Source: Symbiodinium natans (Eukaryota; Sar; Dinophyceae; Suessiales; Symbiodiniaceae). From it: a DNA stretch of 64,000 bases. Made by a program: the position numbers and the translations under genes. This document shows positions 48,301 to 60,710 of the stretch, piece after piece. The notes under the pieces were generated by a model. The model did no database searches and had not been told where the DNA came from. It saw nothing but the letters and a program-made list of their open reading frames with translations. Each line of letters starts with the position of its first letter. The stretch's first letter is position 1. Location: positions 2,278,525 to 2,342,524 of the forward strand of contig CAJNDS010000001.1 in assembly GCA_905221605.1 (NCBI GenBank), written 5' to 3'.

Positions 48301-51300
48301 GCCTTGATGGCCGAATTCTTCTCCTTCATGCCCACCTCAGCAGTGTTACGAGCTCGCCCTCAGACAGAAATCACGGAAAAAAACTCTGAGAAGCCCAAGA
48401 AAAAGGACCCCAGGAATGTGGCAGGTAAGTAGCAGGAATGCTCGGAAGCCCGAAACCCTGAGGAACATGGCAGGTAAATGGTGAGAACCATGAGAAATCC
48501 CACAACCCGAAGGGTTTATGGTTCAGGGCTTAGGTTAGGGTCTTCTGTTATCCAGAAGTAGCCAGGGTTTTGGCCTTGAGGTGAAGAGTTTAGGGTTTAT
48601 GGTTTAGGGCCTTTCTTGTGCTTGGCGAGGTACATCAGGCAACCGAACTGGAAGAAAAAGTGCCTAAAACCCCAGAAGCCCCAAACCCTAAACCCCAAAC
48701 CCTAAACCCCAAACCTCAAACCCCCAAGATCCTCCTGAACCTAGCGGTTCTAAGTGTGGAAGGGGGGAAGTCGGTACAGATCTTGACCTTCCACAGGGTC
48801 CCTGAAGAGTTCTCTACTGAGAACCAGAACCCTAAACCCTAAACCCTAAACCCTAAACCCTAAACCCTAAACCCTAAACCCTAAACCTACTGCAGAGAGA
48901 ACGAAAGCCCAGGCGGCCGTCAGCGCTTCGTACCCGCGAAGCACGCGGGTGGGAGAGCAGGGCCACTCACAACGCAGGCCATTGGGGTCCTCGGGCTCGC
49001 GAGGCCCGGCAAAGTGGGGCTTGAGGCACGAGGCTTTTGGGATTGTGTTTTTGGATTGAGGGTTTAGGGTTTAGGGCTTAAGGCTTAGGGTTTAGGGTTT
49101 AGGGTTTAGGGTTTAGGGTTTAGGGTTTAGGGTTTGAGGTTGAGGGCTTAGGGTTTAGAGCTTAGGGTTTCGGCGCTTACCCCCAACCCTGAACCCCACT
49201 TCGATTTGGTTGAGGGGCTTCGGTTGGTGAAACCCCTATAAGACCTTGAAGCCCTAAGCCCGAAATGGAAGCCCTTGACCCTGCAACCCTGAAACCCCTA
49301 AAGCCCTGAAACCCCTAAGGCCCTGAATCCCTACTTGGAAGCTCAATGGCACTTGTCAACCAACTATGTCTGTACCTATAACCGACTTACAAGCCCCTTA
49401 GGTACCCTAATATGGCTATAAGTACGGGTTATAAGCACAGCCACAGTTACTTTGGTTAATGAGTACCATGAACCTCCAAGTAAACCCCAATATGAAGCCA
49501 GGGATTCGTTCCAGTCTGGCTTGAAGGCTGGATCATTGCACGCCTCCGGGCAAAGGCCGTCCTGTTGGGGTTTAGGGTTTAGGGTTTGAGGTTTAGGGTC
49601 TAGGGTTTAGGGTTAGGGTTTGCGAAGCCTCAGCTTGCAAAGCCCCAGCCACAAACCCTATCACCTTACGGGAAGCCTTGCCGGTCATCCTGACCCCAAA
49701 AATCCTCAAGCGTTTAGGGGGCCCACTCGATTAGAATTTGTATTTTTTCGTACATTCTGGGGTTGAGGGTTCGGGGTTGAGGATTTAGACCCTAAACCCG
49801 AAACCCTAAACGTTTAGGAGGTTCTAAACCCCTGAATGAAACCCTCGAACCCTAAGCACCTCAGCCCTGAAACTTGCAACCCAAAACCCCACGAGTACGG
49901 CCCCCGGCATCGCATGTTGGTGGGGTCCCCCCCCTTTCCTTAGAGACTGAGACCCACCATTATGTGCCGTTGGAACGAAACCTTCAAACCCAAACCCTTG
50001 ACCTCCAATGTCAACCCTCAAACCCAGACTCAAACTACAAAGTCCTGAAACCCCAAACCGGACATTCTTGTTGTCTGGGTCTTGAAGCGAAATATTCCGA
50101 GGCCCATTTGATTCAAATTGGTTTTGTGTAGTCTTTGAAAGCATGCAGAGGTCATGAGAGGATGACATTCAGGCTTCGCATTAAGACCCTAAGCCCTAAG
50201 CCCTACACCCTAAGACCCTAACCCTAAGCCTGCGTTAGGCCCAGTGCCTAAGGCTGCAAGGCAAGGCAACTGTAACCAATGGAATGGATTCACTAAGGGG
50301 GTCTTCCCTTCTTACCCAAAGGTCTATGGTCACTTCCCCTTTTTGGGGTGCTCATTCTAAGGCGGCCCCTCTTATTTCGGGTACCTCCAAAAGACAATAT
50401 ACCCTAATCCCGAAGCTTCTGGTTTAGGGTTTAGGGTTTAGGGTTTAGGGTTTAGGGTTTAGGAATTAGGGTTTTCTGGGGGTCTCCTGGCCCTCGTGCC
50501 CGCTGGGGTGGTCTGCATTGGGGTCGTTGCTCTTCAGCATGAAATCTTGGCGCGGGAGGCACAGCTGGGCTTGGGAAAGTAGGGGGACCCCTAGCATAGA
50601 CCCCCCAAATCGTAGGATTCCCTTATGATAAGGACAAGGCACCCCTGCTTTCGGAAACCCCCCCCATATTGGGGATGAGGATGTAAGTGGGGCCCCCCTA
50701 TGTGTTGGGAGGAATCTAATGAAGATAGGGGGGCCCGAAAATTGAGAGAATGACCTGGGACCTTAAACCCTAAACCCTAAAACCTAAAGACTACCGCGGG
50801 TTGGAGGCATGAGTCTGCACTTTTGCGACTTGACCTTCATATGTGTCCGGGAAGGGAGAGAATATAGTCGGGAGACCCCTCAACCCTAAACCCTAAACCC
50901 CAACCCTAAACCCTAAACCCTAAACCCTAAACCCTAAACCCTAAACCCCGAAGCCAGGGAGCCTGGAGTGACCGTGGCAAAGCCATACATGAAGTGAGTG
51001 CAGAGGCTGCCGTCCACGCCCATTTCGAAGGCATCCCGTCCTGGCACCATGTTGCAGGTTTGGGGGGTTTGGGGGGGGGGGGGGGGGGTGGGGCGGTTTT
51101 GGGGGGAAGGCTGGGACTTTGGGGCTTTGGGGCTTTGGGGCTTTGGGGCTTTGGGGGTTTTTGGGGTTTTTGGGGTTTTTGGGGTTTTTGGGGTTTTTGG
51201 GGTTTTTGGGGTTTTTGGGGTTTGTGGGGTTTTTGGGATTTGGGGCTTTTGGGGTGTTGGGGGGGCTGGTTTCGGAAATTGGGGGGGGGGGGGGGGGTAC

Positions 51301-51582
51301 CTTTTTGGGGTCCCTGTCATAACAGGGACCATGGAATCCTACTATTGGGGGGGTCTATATGGGGGTCCCTAAGCCCTAAACCCTAAACCCTAAACCCTAA
51401 ACCCTAAACCCTAAACCTCCCCCTATTTTCGTAAGCCCCCACAATTCCACTCCCATCATCCCCCATCCTTGGTTCACCAGGCCGGTCCGGTAACGCGCCC
51501 AGTTGGTGAAGTAGCCTTGAGGCTGCGGGCACCCTAAGCCCTAAACCCTAAACCCTAAACCCTAAACCCTAAACCCTAAACC

Positions 51583-51642
<60 letters not shown>

Positions 51643-52130
51643 ACCCTAAACCAAACCGGCTGGGATTCACTCTTTGCTCGAAACCCATAAAAAAAACAAA
51701 CAGGGTCTTCGGACTTCCAGTCCGAGATCGAGGGTTTTGGGGTCCAGGGCTTAAGGTTCGGGGCGCCTTCCTGCGCACGATTTAGAGTTTAGGGTTTCGG
51801 GATTTAGAGTTTGGGGTTTACGGTTTAGGGTTATCTGAAATGAGTGGCAGACGTTGATCCAGCCGTCTGTGCCGGTGGAGAGGCTGCCCTTCTCTAGGGT
51901 GTCGCGCTTCTGCAGCATCGACAAGCCTCCCGAACCTTAGAGGCAAGGATTGCGCCGGTGTTTAGGGGACCTGTTCGGGGTGGTGGAATAAACCCTAAAC
52001 CCTAAACCCTAAATCCTAAACCCTAAACCGGGGGACACTTGCAACTATCTTGCGGAGGCCCTCTAAGGCTGCCGCTCTTCTCTTTCGACGCCGACGCGGC
52101 CACCAAGATGAGGAGAAGAGACACTGTACC
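48301..52130 (-). CDS. GH18 chitinase-like gene: 5' exons
   Basis: Minus-strand exons: about 52060-52130 (hydrophobic TVSLLLILVAASASKEKSGS, a likely signal peptide, start Met not located); about 51840-51930 (LEKGSLSTGTDGWINVCHSF, uncertain); 51479-51522 (PQGYFTNWARYRTG, beta-1); 50965-51040 (GVDGSLCTHFMYGFATV); about 50484-50566 (SNDPNADHPSGHEGQE); about 48916-48960 (GYEALT, uncertain); 48301-48345 (VGMKEKNSAIKALIS). The last joins in phase 0 to VGGWNFND at 43705, reproducing the GH18 order exactly. A GC donor follows the KALIS exon. The product would be secreted. Introns between hold TTTAGGG, CCCTAAA and a GTTTTTGGG array (51120-51240). Confidence 0.7.
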
Positions 52131-53091
52131 TGCACCATTGTTGGGGTACCATTCAAAACTAATATTTTTGTGCCTTATTGGGATTAAGTATTCATAAAAA
52201 TGTAAAATGATTGTCAACAATGACCCAGGGTACGGCCCATGATGCAAGCACACTTTGGACGCGAGACGGGGTTGAGGAGTAGAGCCGAAATGACTGGCAG
52301 CGCACGGCACATTACCATCTGGAGGGCCGAGCTAACTAACGGGCCCCTTGTTTGGTGCACGCATTGTGCACTATCAGGAAACACTCTACCAGAGACCCCG
52401 AAAAGGGTTCACGGCACATTAGTAGATGAACCGCATCTGACATTTCAAGATGTGCCCCTCGCAAAGGGAAACGGCATCTGAGGCAGCTTTCCTCCATGTC
52501 TTCCAAGCTGCGACTGCTCATAAAGAGCTGCACTGCGGGCTGAGTGCTGCACTACAGTTTGGGGTTTAGGGGCATAGAACCCCGTGCAGCGGAAAGAGAA
52601 CTACAAAGGTTTGTGTGTAGCTCTGACTTGTCACGAGGGGGACGGGTCTCCAAACCCTGCAACTGCGACACTCAACCCTAAACCCTAAACCCTAAACCCT
52701 AAACCCTAAACCCTAAATCCTAAACCCTAAACCGCTCGTACGGACTTTTTCCCTGGGCCTAAGCCGGCCTCAAGCTGCATGCGACGACTTCGCTCGGCAC
52801 GTTTTTAACGTACCCGGAAAGCAGCGGCACTGTTCCAAACCAGCATCCCAAACATCCGACGCTACACCAGATGACCACATCTTGCGTAGGATGGGGACCC
52901 TGGCAGGGAACTGGGCCGGTAAGCATGTCCAGAAGTACCGGACAGCTTCGTCGTGGATCTTTCGTGGGCTCCACCCGACAACGACACCAGCACGCCAGGC
53001 GCGTGCTGTTGAAAAGGGAGATGACATAAGTGTTACATAACTTAGAATCCTTAAAGGAGAAAAGGAGGGCGGTTTGTTTTACAAGCCGCTC
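52131..53091. other. Intergenic region between chitinase 5' end and symporter 3' end
   Basis: Unique sequence with one CCCTAAA tract (52674-52734). No convincing exon. It should contain the chitinase promoter. Confidence 0.5.
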
Positions 53092-56000
53092 TCAGAAGGC
53101 GGCGTCGACGGGCTGTTCGGGGGAAGATGGCTTCTCCTCCTCATCGGGAGCTGGAACAGCTGTGAACCACTTGCCACCCCAGTTTCGGATGGGAAGCAGC
53201 TGCACCTTGGGGATGAACTGATGAACCCTACAAAGGGTTTGGGGGGTTCATCTTACCCTGTATAGGGTATATCCCGAAAAGGGTTTAGGGGTTCATATAC
53301 CCTAGTAGGAATGACTGTATAGTACTATAGGGCAGGTGGAGTTGTGAACCCTAAAGGGGTATTAGGGGTTCATGTTGCCTTATAATAGGGATTCTAGCAG
53401 TGTAGGGTAGATGGCCCTACATGGGTTTGTACGGTTCATATGACCTTATCATAGGGATTATAGTAGTAGAGGGTAGATGACCCCAATTTGGGGGTCCTTT
53501 GGTCCCCAAGGCACGAGGACCAAGACCACGAAGGCTGCGGCCGGGGATACCAGTGAGTCCAAGCCGGTCAAATCGAGCAGCTGCTCCTTTTTGGGGCAGA
53601 TCTCGGTAGCCCTAAACCCTAAACCCTAAACCCTAAACCCTAAACCCTAAACCCTAAGCCCTAAACCCTAAACCCTAAACCCTAACCCTAGACCGCTCCT
53701 GGGGGCAGATGTCGGGCAGCCTGCCGAACATGATGGCTTCGTCGAACATCTCCGGATCCTCGATGCCCGGGCCGAAGCTCCGCGCGAAGGTGCCCAGCCA
53801 AAGCAAGAGCCCATCCTTTCTAATGGGGATTTTGGGGAATAGGGTTTAGGGTTTAGGGTTTAGGGTTTAGGGTTTAGGGTTTAGGGTTTAGGGTTTAAGG
53901 TGCTTCCAGGCCTATGTAAGGTTGTGAATGGAAGTTGAGCGGCTGAACGAACCCTGTGTTCGCTGAAGATTGTGCTACGTGCTTGATGGGCCCTATCGAT
54001 TTCGAGGACTAGCACGCCCTACAGCTACAGACCAGCAAGAGCCAGAACTTTCGGGTGGGCTCTTATCGCTTTCCGAGGCCCAGCACTCGTATCCAGCAGG
54101 CATGCAACATCGAGACAAGATTGGAGAAAGTTTGGTCCTTGGGGAGTGCAATCTCTAGGACGACGCGGGTCACCGCCCCAGCCACCAGGGACAAGAACCC
54201 AGCCTCAGGCTGGCCATTGTTTGGGTTTAGGGTTCAGGGTTTAGGTTTTAAGGTTTAAGGTTTAGGGTAGCATGTTTGGGGCTTTGAAGGCGATTTAGGG
54301 GTCCGCGGAGGGGGGGTAGGGTTTTTTTTTTTTGGGTTGACCCGCCACCCCAACAAATCCCTGGAAAGTGGTAGGCCCACGCTGTTTCAGGCTGCTTTGT
54401 GGAGCCCTGCCTCGGGCTTGATGTTCTTCCAGTACACCAAGGCGAACAAGGGCACCACGCCCGCGGCGAAGACGACGTCGAAGGCGACGATCAGGAAGTA
54501 GCCTGTCTCGTACCCGAAACCCTAAACCCTAAACCCTAAACCCTAAACCCTATACCCTAAACCCTAAACCCTAAACCCTAAACCCTAAACCCTAAACCCT
54601 AAACTAGCCTGTCTCGTTCGGCCGGGTGGTCGCGATGAGGCCCGCAATGACGGAGAAGAGGAAGGTTGACCACCGGGTGATCTTGAGGAGATTCTCGTCC
54701 GACACCCGGTTCCTTGGGCTCAGGGTTTACGGTTTAGGGTTTAGGGTTTAGGGTTTAGGGTCTAGGGTCTAGGGTTTAGGGCAGGAAACCCTGAACGGGC
54801 ACCCTGCGTGTCGCAGCCCAGCCCAACCCTAAACCCCAAACCTTACTTAGAAGGATCCTACGGTCGTTTAGCTAACGGGTCCAATAGCCAGGGACTCCAA
54901 AACACCCTAAATTAAGGAACATTCCTTAATATATCGAAGGGATCCCTTCTATGGTTTCAGGAAATATTCCTTACATCAAGGAGTATTTTTGGAGTCCCTG
55001 AGTACCCTAGATATGTCCTCCCTACACTGCACTGAGCCGCGTCTTCCGGAGGAGGTTGTGAGTGAAGACGGTGCCGAGGGCCACGACGGCCCCGTCGGCC
55101 GTGGACATGGAGGCCGCCACGATGCCCAGCAAGTACCTTACTTGGAGGTTCATGGTACCTATCAACCAACTTGTGACTGTACTTATAGGGTTTAGTGTCT
55201 AGGGGGTTTAGGGTTTAGGGTTTAGGGTCTAGGGTTTAGGGTTTAGGGTTTAGGGATTAGGGCTTAAGGGTTATAGGGCCGTTGATCAAGGCTTTCTTTG
55301 GGTGACCCCCCTCAACTGCCAAGTGCTCAAGACACTCCGAAAAAGCCTTGCAACAGCGATCCGGCAAGGCTCGCAGAAGGTTAAGGCGTTAAGGCTTGAC
55401 AATTTGCAGGGCTCTTGGAGTAGCGGCAACCCGAATCCCCAAAAGACATTCAAGCGCAAGGCGCCAAGTACCAAGCGCACCGTTCATGGGGAAGTTGGCC
55501 TGGCCCATGCAGTCGGGATCCCACGTAGCAGTGACAAACAACGAACAAGAGAAAGAAAGTTCCAAAAGGGACAGAGATAAAGTCATAAAGACCAGCCGGG
55601 GCAAACCCTAAACCCAATTTATCAGGGTTTCAGGTCTGAAAACCCGCACAATAACCCCCAAAATGAAGCGGTTCCCTGGCAACCGTACCTGGCACCTGCC
55701 TAGGAAATCATGAGGGTCGTCTTGCGTATTGATAGTGCCCGTCTGGCCATTTTTAAGTGCCCTGAACCCTCAAACCTAAACTCAACCTGGAGTTTTGGGG
55801 CGGAAGCCTGAAAGCTGCATGGCAGATCCCCTAATCAACCCCAAGCCCTACTCCCGTTTGGCCAAAAAAACGCCCCTAAAGGCCGCAACCCTCAAGTGGC
55901 AAAGCCGCAAAGCCCTAACACCCTAAACCCAAACTCCCTAAACCCTAAACCCTAAAACCTAAACCCCAAACTCGAAACCCCAAACCCTAAACTAAACCTG

Positions 56001-59000
56001 AAACCCTAAAACCCCAAACCCGAAACCCCCCCCCTGAAGCCCCTAAAGAGCTGAAGCGGCGCCAACTAAACCTGCAACCCTAAACCCCTCAACCCGCAAC
56101 CCCCCTAAAGAGCCCCTAAAGAACTGAAGTGGAAACCCTAAACCCTAAACCCTAAACCCTAAACCCCCTGAATAGCCCCTTAAAGAGCTGAAGTGTCGCG
56201 CCTCGTGCCCAGCACCGTAGCCGGAAGTTCCCTCCCAGTCGGTGAAGGCGTGGCACTCCGGCTTGTCACAGGTGAGCATCTTCCTGAGAAGGCTTCAGGT
56301 TTAGGGTTTAGGGTTTAGGATTTAGGGTTTAGGGTTTAGGATTTCTCGGGTTTAGGGTTTAGGGTTTAGGCTTTCGGGTTTAGGGTTTAGGGTTTAGGGT
56401 TTGGGGTTTCTCGGGTTTAGGGTTTAGGGTTTAGGCTTTAGGGTTTAGGGTTTAGGGTTTAGGGCTTAGGGTTTAGGGTTTCGGGCTTTGGGGTGTTTGG
56501 ATTTTTTTTTTTTTTTTGGGGGGGGGGGGGGTTGGGAGAGCTTCCTGAAGGTTTCGGGTTCAGGGTTTAGGGTCTAGGGTTTCGGGCGTTTGGGCTTTTG
56601 AGGTTTTTGGGGGCTTGGGCTTTTGAAGGTTTCGGGGCTCAATGTTGCGCAACTCAGAAGGGCTGTTTTTTCAGAGGTCTGCGGATTCAAAGGCCCCTAG
56701 CAGAATCTCCCTCTCTTTCTCTTTCCAAAACCCTGAACCTCTGACCTGACCCTAAAAATAACTCTCGGAGAAATCGAAAAGCCCTAAGCCACATAAAGTC
56801 TTAAAACCTCTAAACCCCTCACCCTAAACCCTAAACCCTAGACCCTAAACCCTAGACCCTAAACCCTAGACCCTAAACCCCTCACCCTAAACCCCTTTGA
56901 AAAGAAGCACCCCGAAGTCTCCACAGTGCCCAGAAGTGCGGCCCAAGCTCAAAACGGCATAGGGGTCCTGGGCTGGCGCTCTTCTCACCCGAATCCCGAA
57001 AGCCTAAGCCCCCTAAACCCTAAACCCTAAACCCTAAACCCTAAACCCTAAACCCTATGCCGGTGCTCTGGGGGGGGCCCTTGAAGGTTTAGGGTTTATA
57101 GAGCTTAGGGTTTGGGGTGTGGGGTTGGGGTGGGGGTTTGGGGGGGGTTTCGGGGGGGGGGCTACAAGCGCTGACGCTAGTGAGATGTTGATTCCTGCGT
57201 AGAGTTCGGTCTGAACTTGAGGGCTGAGGTTCTAGGTGCTTCGAGGGGCTTCAAGACTCGGACCATGCAACCCTTACCCCTTAACCATAAACTAAAAACC
57301 TAAGCTTTTAGGTGGAGGTTTAGGTTTCAGGGTTCAGGGTTCAGGGTTTAGAGGTTTGGAGGTTTGGGCTTGTAGGGCCCTGTGAACGATCCAGCGTCCG
57401 GCTTCCACTCGCCGCAGGTGGGCACGCCCGGGAGGGGTACGGCCTCAGCACACCATGTGGTCATGAAGCTTAGGACCACAAGCTAGTGCCATGCACCTAC
57501 ACTCCACCGCCATGCACCTTCGGGGGCCTCGGCCTTAAGGGCGGCCGAGGCGCGTTGCAGGTCTTGTTGAGGCTCGGGTCGGCGGCCGCGCCTCCGAAGC
57601 AGCCGATCACCGTGATGTCCGCGGAGCAGGAGTTGGCCACGAACTCCGCGTGGGGCGAGGAGGGCCCGTAGAGCGCCCGCATGGTGCCGGCGTTCCAGGT
57701 GTTGAAGATGCCCACGCAGCCGGCGATGATCCCGGCCAGGATGCAGGAGATTTGGGCCACCCTCCCGCTCTTGGCCGAGAAGCAGCGGGCGTTGAAGTCC
57801 AGGGCCATGCAGTTCCCGAAGGCCAGGACGATGACCGTGGCCCAGTTGAAGAAGATGGCGTTGGGGATGGGATCGTAACCTCGCATGGCCCTTAAAGCCC
57901 TCTGAAAGATATTTTATGAGTAGGATCCTCTTAAATTCAATATAAGGGCAAAATATGAAATATCCCCCAGGGCCTACCTAGTGACTGTCGGGATCCGTCA
58001 AGCCCGCACCGATCACGGGCATGTCACCGACCGGGTACGCGGGGGAGACTCCAGGCGTGCTGGGCATGTTGGCCTGGATCCATGCTGTCGCCGCGACGAA
58101 CCCAGTCCAGCCAATGATTGCCTGGATAACGTCGGTGTAGGCCACGGACAGGAGGCCACCGGCGCAGGAGTACATCCAGATGAGGAGGGTGGCCAGGACG
58201 ATCCCGACGTACTCATCCATGCCGAAGAGGTAGGACGTGACCTTCCCACAGCCCACGAGGTTCCCCGCAAGCAGGAAGATGAAGGAGATCATCGTCACCA
58301 GGGCGACCATCACCTCGGCCGCCTGGCCATAGACGCGGGCGAAGGCGTCCGGGAGCGTCAGCAGCTTCATGGCGTGCAGGGGCTTGGCAAGGAAGGCCCC
58401 GACAATGAGCCTCTTCCATGCGAGTCATGCGCTGCAAAAAAAAGAGACCGAGGTAAAAAAAAAAAAAAAGGTGGGCAGCGCCAGGTCTAGAAGCTTCTTC
58501 GACCATCGAGGCTCACAAAGAGAGAGAGAGAGAGAGAAAAAGACTAGTTGAACCCAAAAACAGCTGTGTAAGGCTAACGGCAGCTGGGGCTCAGGGAGAG
58601 GGAGAGGCCGATGGGAAGGGCGGCGCCATCCCAGAAGTGGTACTTGTAGGCCAGGTCCAAGTTCCCGAGCGCGGAGCTCGCATCGAGGCACTGGGAGCCC
58701 AGGGTGCAAACCAGGATCCACACCGGGAGGTCGCGGCCGGCCACGAAGAAGTTCTCCGAGTTCCCCCCGACCTTGAAGTAGGTCGCGAGCCCCGCGGCCA
58801 TGGAGATCACGATGAAGCCCAGGACCACGGCGGCCCGGCCTGTGAAGTCCTCCACAGACATGGGGAAGGGAGAGGGACAGGGGATCCCGCACTTGAGCCA
58901 CTGCAGGGCGGAGTCGTACTTGGAGCACTTCTCCGCCTCGGCCTTGTCTGCCTGCGGGGCAAAGGAGCCTTGGTTGTTGCCCGGGTAGACCTCGGGGTAG

Positions 59001-59995
59001 GGCACCCGGGCCTCCTCGTAGCCCGCGGTGCAGTCGCTGCCGCTGCACCGCGTCTTCTGCTGCCAGGATTGGCACTTGTCGCTGTCGCACTTCCGGGTGC
59101 CCGCCTTGGAGAAGGTGCAGTCCTCGATCACTCCTCACGGGCAAAGAGCAAAGAGGGAGGGAAAAATTGCCGGCAACGGCCGAAAAAAAGGATGACATGC
59201 CACTGCGCTGTCCTGTGTTGTTTCAAGCACCTCCCTAAACATGACATGACATGGCGCGACCTTTCGTCCGAGGCCCCCGCCCTCGCAGATCGCCCCGTGG
59301 CCGAGGACCGGGTTCCCGGCGGCGCAGCGAGCCCCCGTGAGGCGCTCGATCTCGTCGCTGCACTCCATGGCGGTGCCGTCCGGCATGAGGAAGGTGGAGT
59401 CGCGCGCGGAGAAGTCCCCCACCAAGCCGCCCGGCACGCTGAAGACGTCCGCCGTGGGCAGGACGGAGTCGGGAATGGGCGACAAGATCTCCTGGTATGG
59501 CAGGCACATGGCGGGATAGTCGGGGTCCAAGTTCTTCGACCACGGGCAGTCGAAGATCTCGTAGTCAAACAACTCGCCGTTCATCACGGCCTTGCCATCT
59601 GTCCTGGGAGTGTAGGTGCCGCTTGGGTCCTCGGTAGCCCGGCAGCCATATTCTAATAAGGGCACCCTTTTTTGGGGTTGGCGATTTTAGAAGGGAAACC
59701 AGAACCAACAAAAAGGGGTAAAGGGTACCACTGGGCTAGCAAGGGTCGGAGCCATAGGCTGCACCGGTGTCGGGGTCGGTGATGTCCAGGAGCCGGCGGC
59801 GCTTCTCCACATGCTCACGGATCTTCTTGGCCGTGCCGTCGCCCGGGCGGTATTTGTAGCGCATGTGGTGGTCTCTCCACGGGGTCGTGCCGATGCTCCG
59901 GTAGATCTTCGCCCACCGGGATGACCACGTTCCCTGGCCCTCTGCTGACGCCATGGCCAGCAGAGTCAGCCACACCATGCGGCTTGCAAACGCCA
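53092..59995 (-). CDS. Sodium:solute symporter (SSS family), at least 13 exons
   Basis: Starts at 59995 (MAFASRMVWLTLLAMASAEG, signal peptide; an in-frame Met also lies at 60035). Exons are about 59740-59995, 59258-59660, 58577-59131, 57985-58425, 57500-57889, 57375-57443, 56205-56279, 55027-55136, 54606-54711, 54395-54520, 53701-53815, 53507-53612 and 53092-53222. The SSS core shows VAGRDLPVWILVCTLGSQ, SSALGNLDLAYKYHFWDGAA, membrane helices in the 57985 exon (VALVTMISFIFLLAGN, YVGIVLATLLIWMYS) and GIVAASMSTADGAVVALG at 55027. It would import a solute with Na+; substrate unknown. The Cys-rich extracellular N-terminal part is longer than in bacterial relatives. Introns are mostly telomere-type repeat. 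Stop TGA at 53092-53094. Confidence 0.85.
53223..53506. repeat. Intron with about 80-bp degenerate repeats
   Basis: Three to four imperfect copies of a unit with ggggttcat, an accttat/accctag segment, then agtagtatagggtagatg-like sequence. It lies in the symporter intron before the last exon. Confidence 0.55.
53590..53716 (-). repeat. Telomere-repeat intron flanked by imperfect direct repeats
   Basis: Symporter intron made of CCCTAAA units (53611-53690). Flanking segments ttggggcagatctcgg (53590-53605) and tgggggcagatgtcgg (53699-53714) are direct repeats with two mismatches that overlap the exon ends. Confidence 0.75.
54499..54617 (-). repeat. Telomere-repeat intron flanked by 13-bp direct repeats
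   Basis: Symporter intron consisting almost only of CCCTAAA units (54516-54603). Perfect 13-bp direct repeats tagcctgtctcgt (54499-54511 and 54605-54617) flank it and span the exon borders, as expected for a target duplication. Confidence 0.85.
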
Positions 59996-60035
59996 TCGTT
60001 GCGAGGACGACCCACAAACGACCGATGACCAGCAC

Positions 60036-60710
60036 CCGTCACTTCAGCCAAATGCTGAGGGCATCGTTGCATGAAGTTTGCAGGCACTTCTGTGTGCAAC
60101 TCAGCAAAGCAGGGCACAAAGCGACCTGAACTGCCCCCACATCTCTCAAGCAGTGCTCTAACTACACGTTGGCCCCTTCTGACTGATCATGAAGCAGTGC
60201 CTTGGACTTTGGGGAACCCGAAGAGACCCAAATGGAGCGAGCACTGCCCATATGGTGGTTTCCGAAATGGGGTACCTTATTGGGGTCCTTTTGTCAGGGG
60301 ATCGTACTATTTGCGGGCTATCTTGGGGGGCCGCTATTTTCGTAAACCCCCATCTAGGCATGGACCCGGCCAAGCTCTTGTCTCACCATTTTTGCTCGTA
60401 GCACCAGCTCCGATGGTCGGCAGCCGGCGTAGCCACAAGGGCCTCAAGGGTTTGGGGTTAAGGGCTGAGGGTTTATCGTTTAGGCACGCGGAATTCGGCC
60501 GCAAGACAAACTTAACCCTCCAAAAACCACAGACACAGACCCTCCAGATCCCCATTGCGCGAGGACCCTTCTTCCAAGCAGCCCGAATGCGAGCGCGGTT
60601 GTTGGAAACCAGCCCTTCAGCAACCTTGAAACGGAAAAAAGGTCATCTTGAAGCAGAAGCAGGTGCAGCCTTTCCTTCATTTTTGCTCTTCAGGGGCCGT
60701 GCAGCGTTGA
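60036..60710. other. Intergenic region
   Basis: Unique sequence with no telomere-type tract. A segment at 60265-60350 resembles dispersed segments at 7575-7640 and 51295-51370. No gene recognised; it should contain the symporter promoter. Confidence 0.5.

Noticed and set aside
50934-51386. Gly-rich and Pro/Lys-rich frames of 67-132 codons
   Set aside because: Translation of the GTTTTTGGG array and poly-G. Only the minus-strand piece at 50965-51040 is taken as a real (chitinase) exon.
58637-59656. Plus-strand frame of 339 codons
   Set aside because: Antisense shadow of high-GC symporter exons. The minus-strand translation has clear SSS motifs; this one has none.
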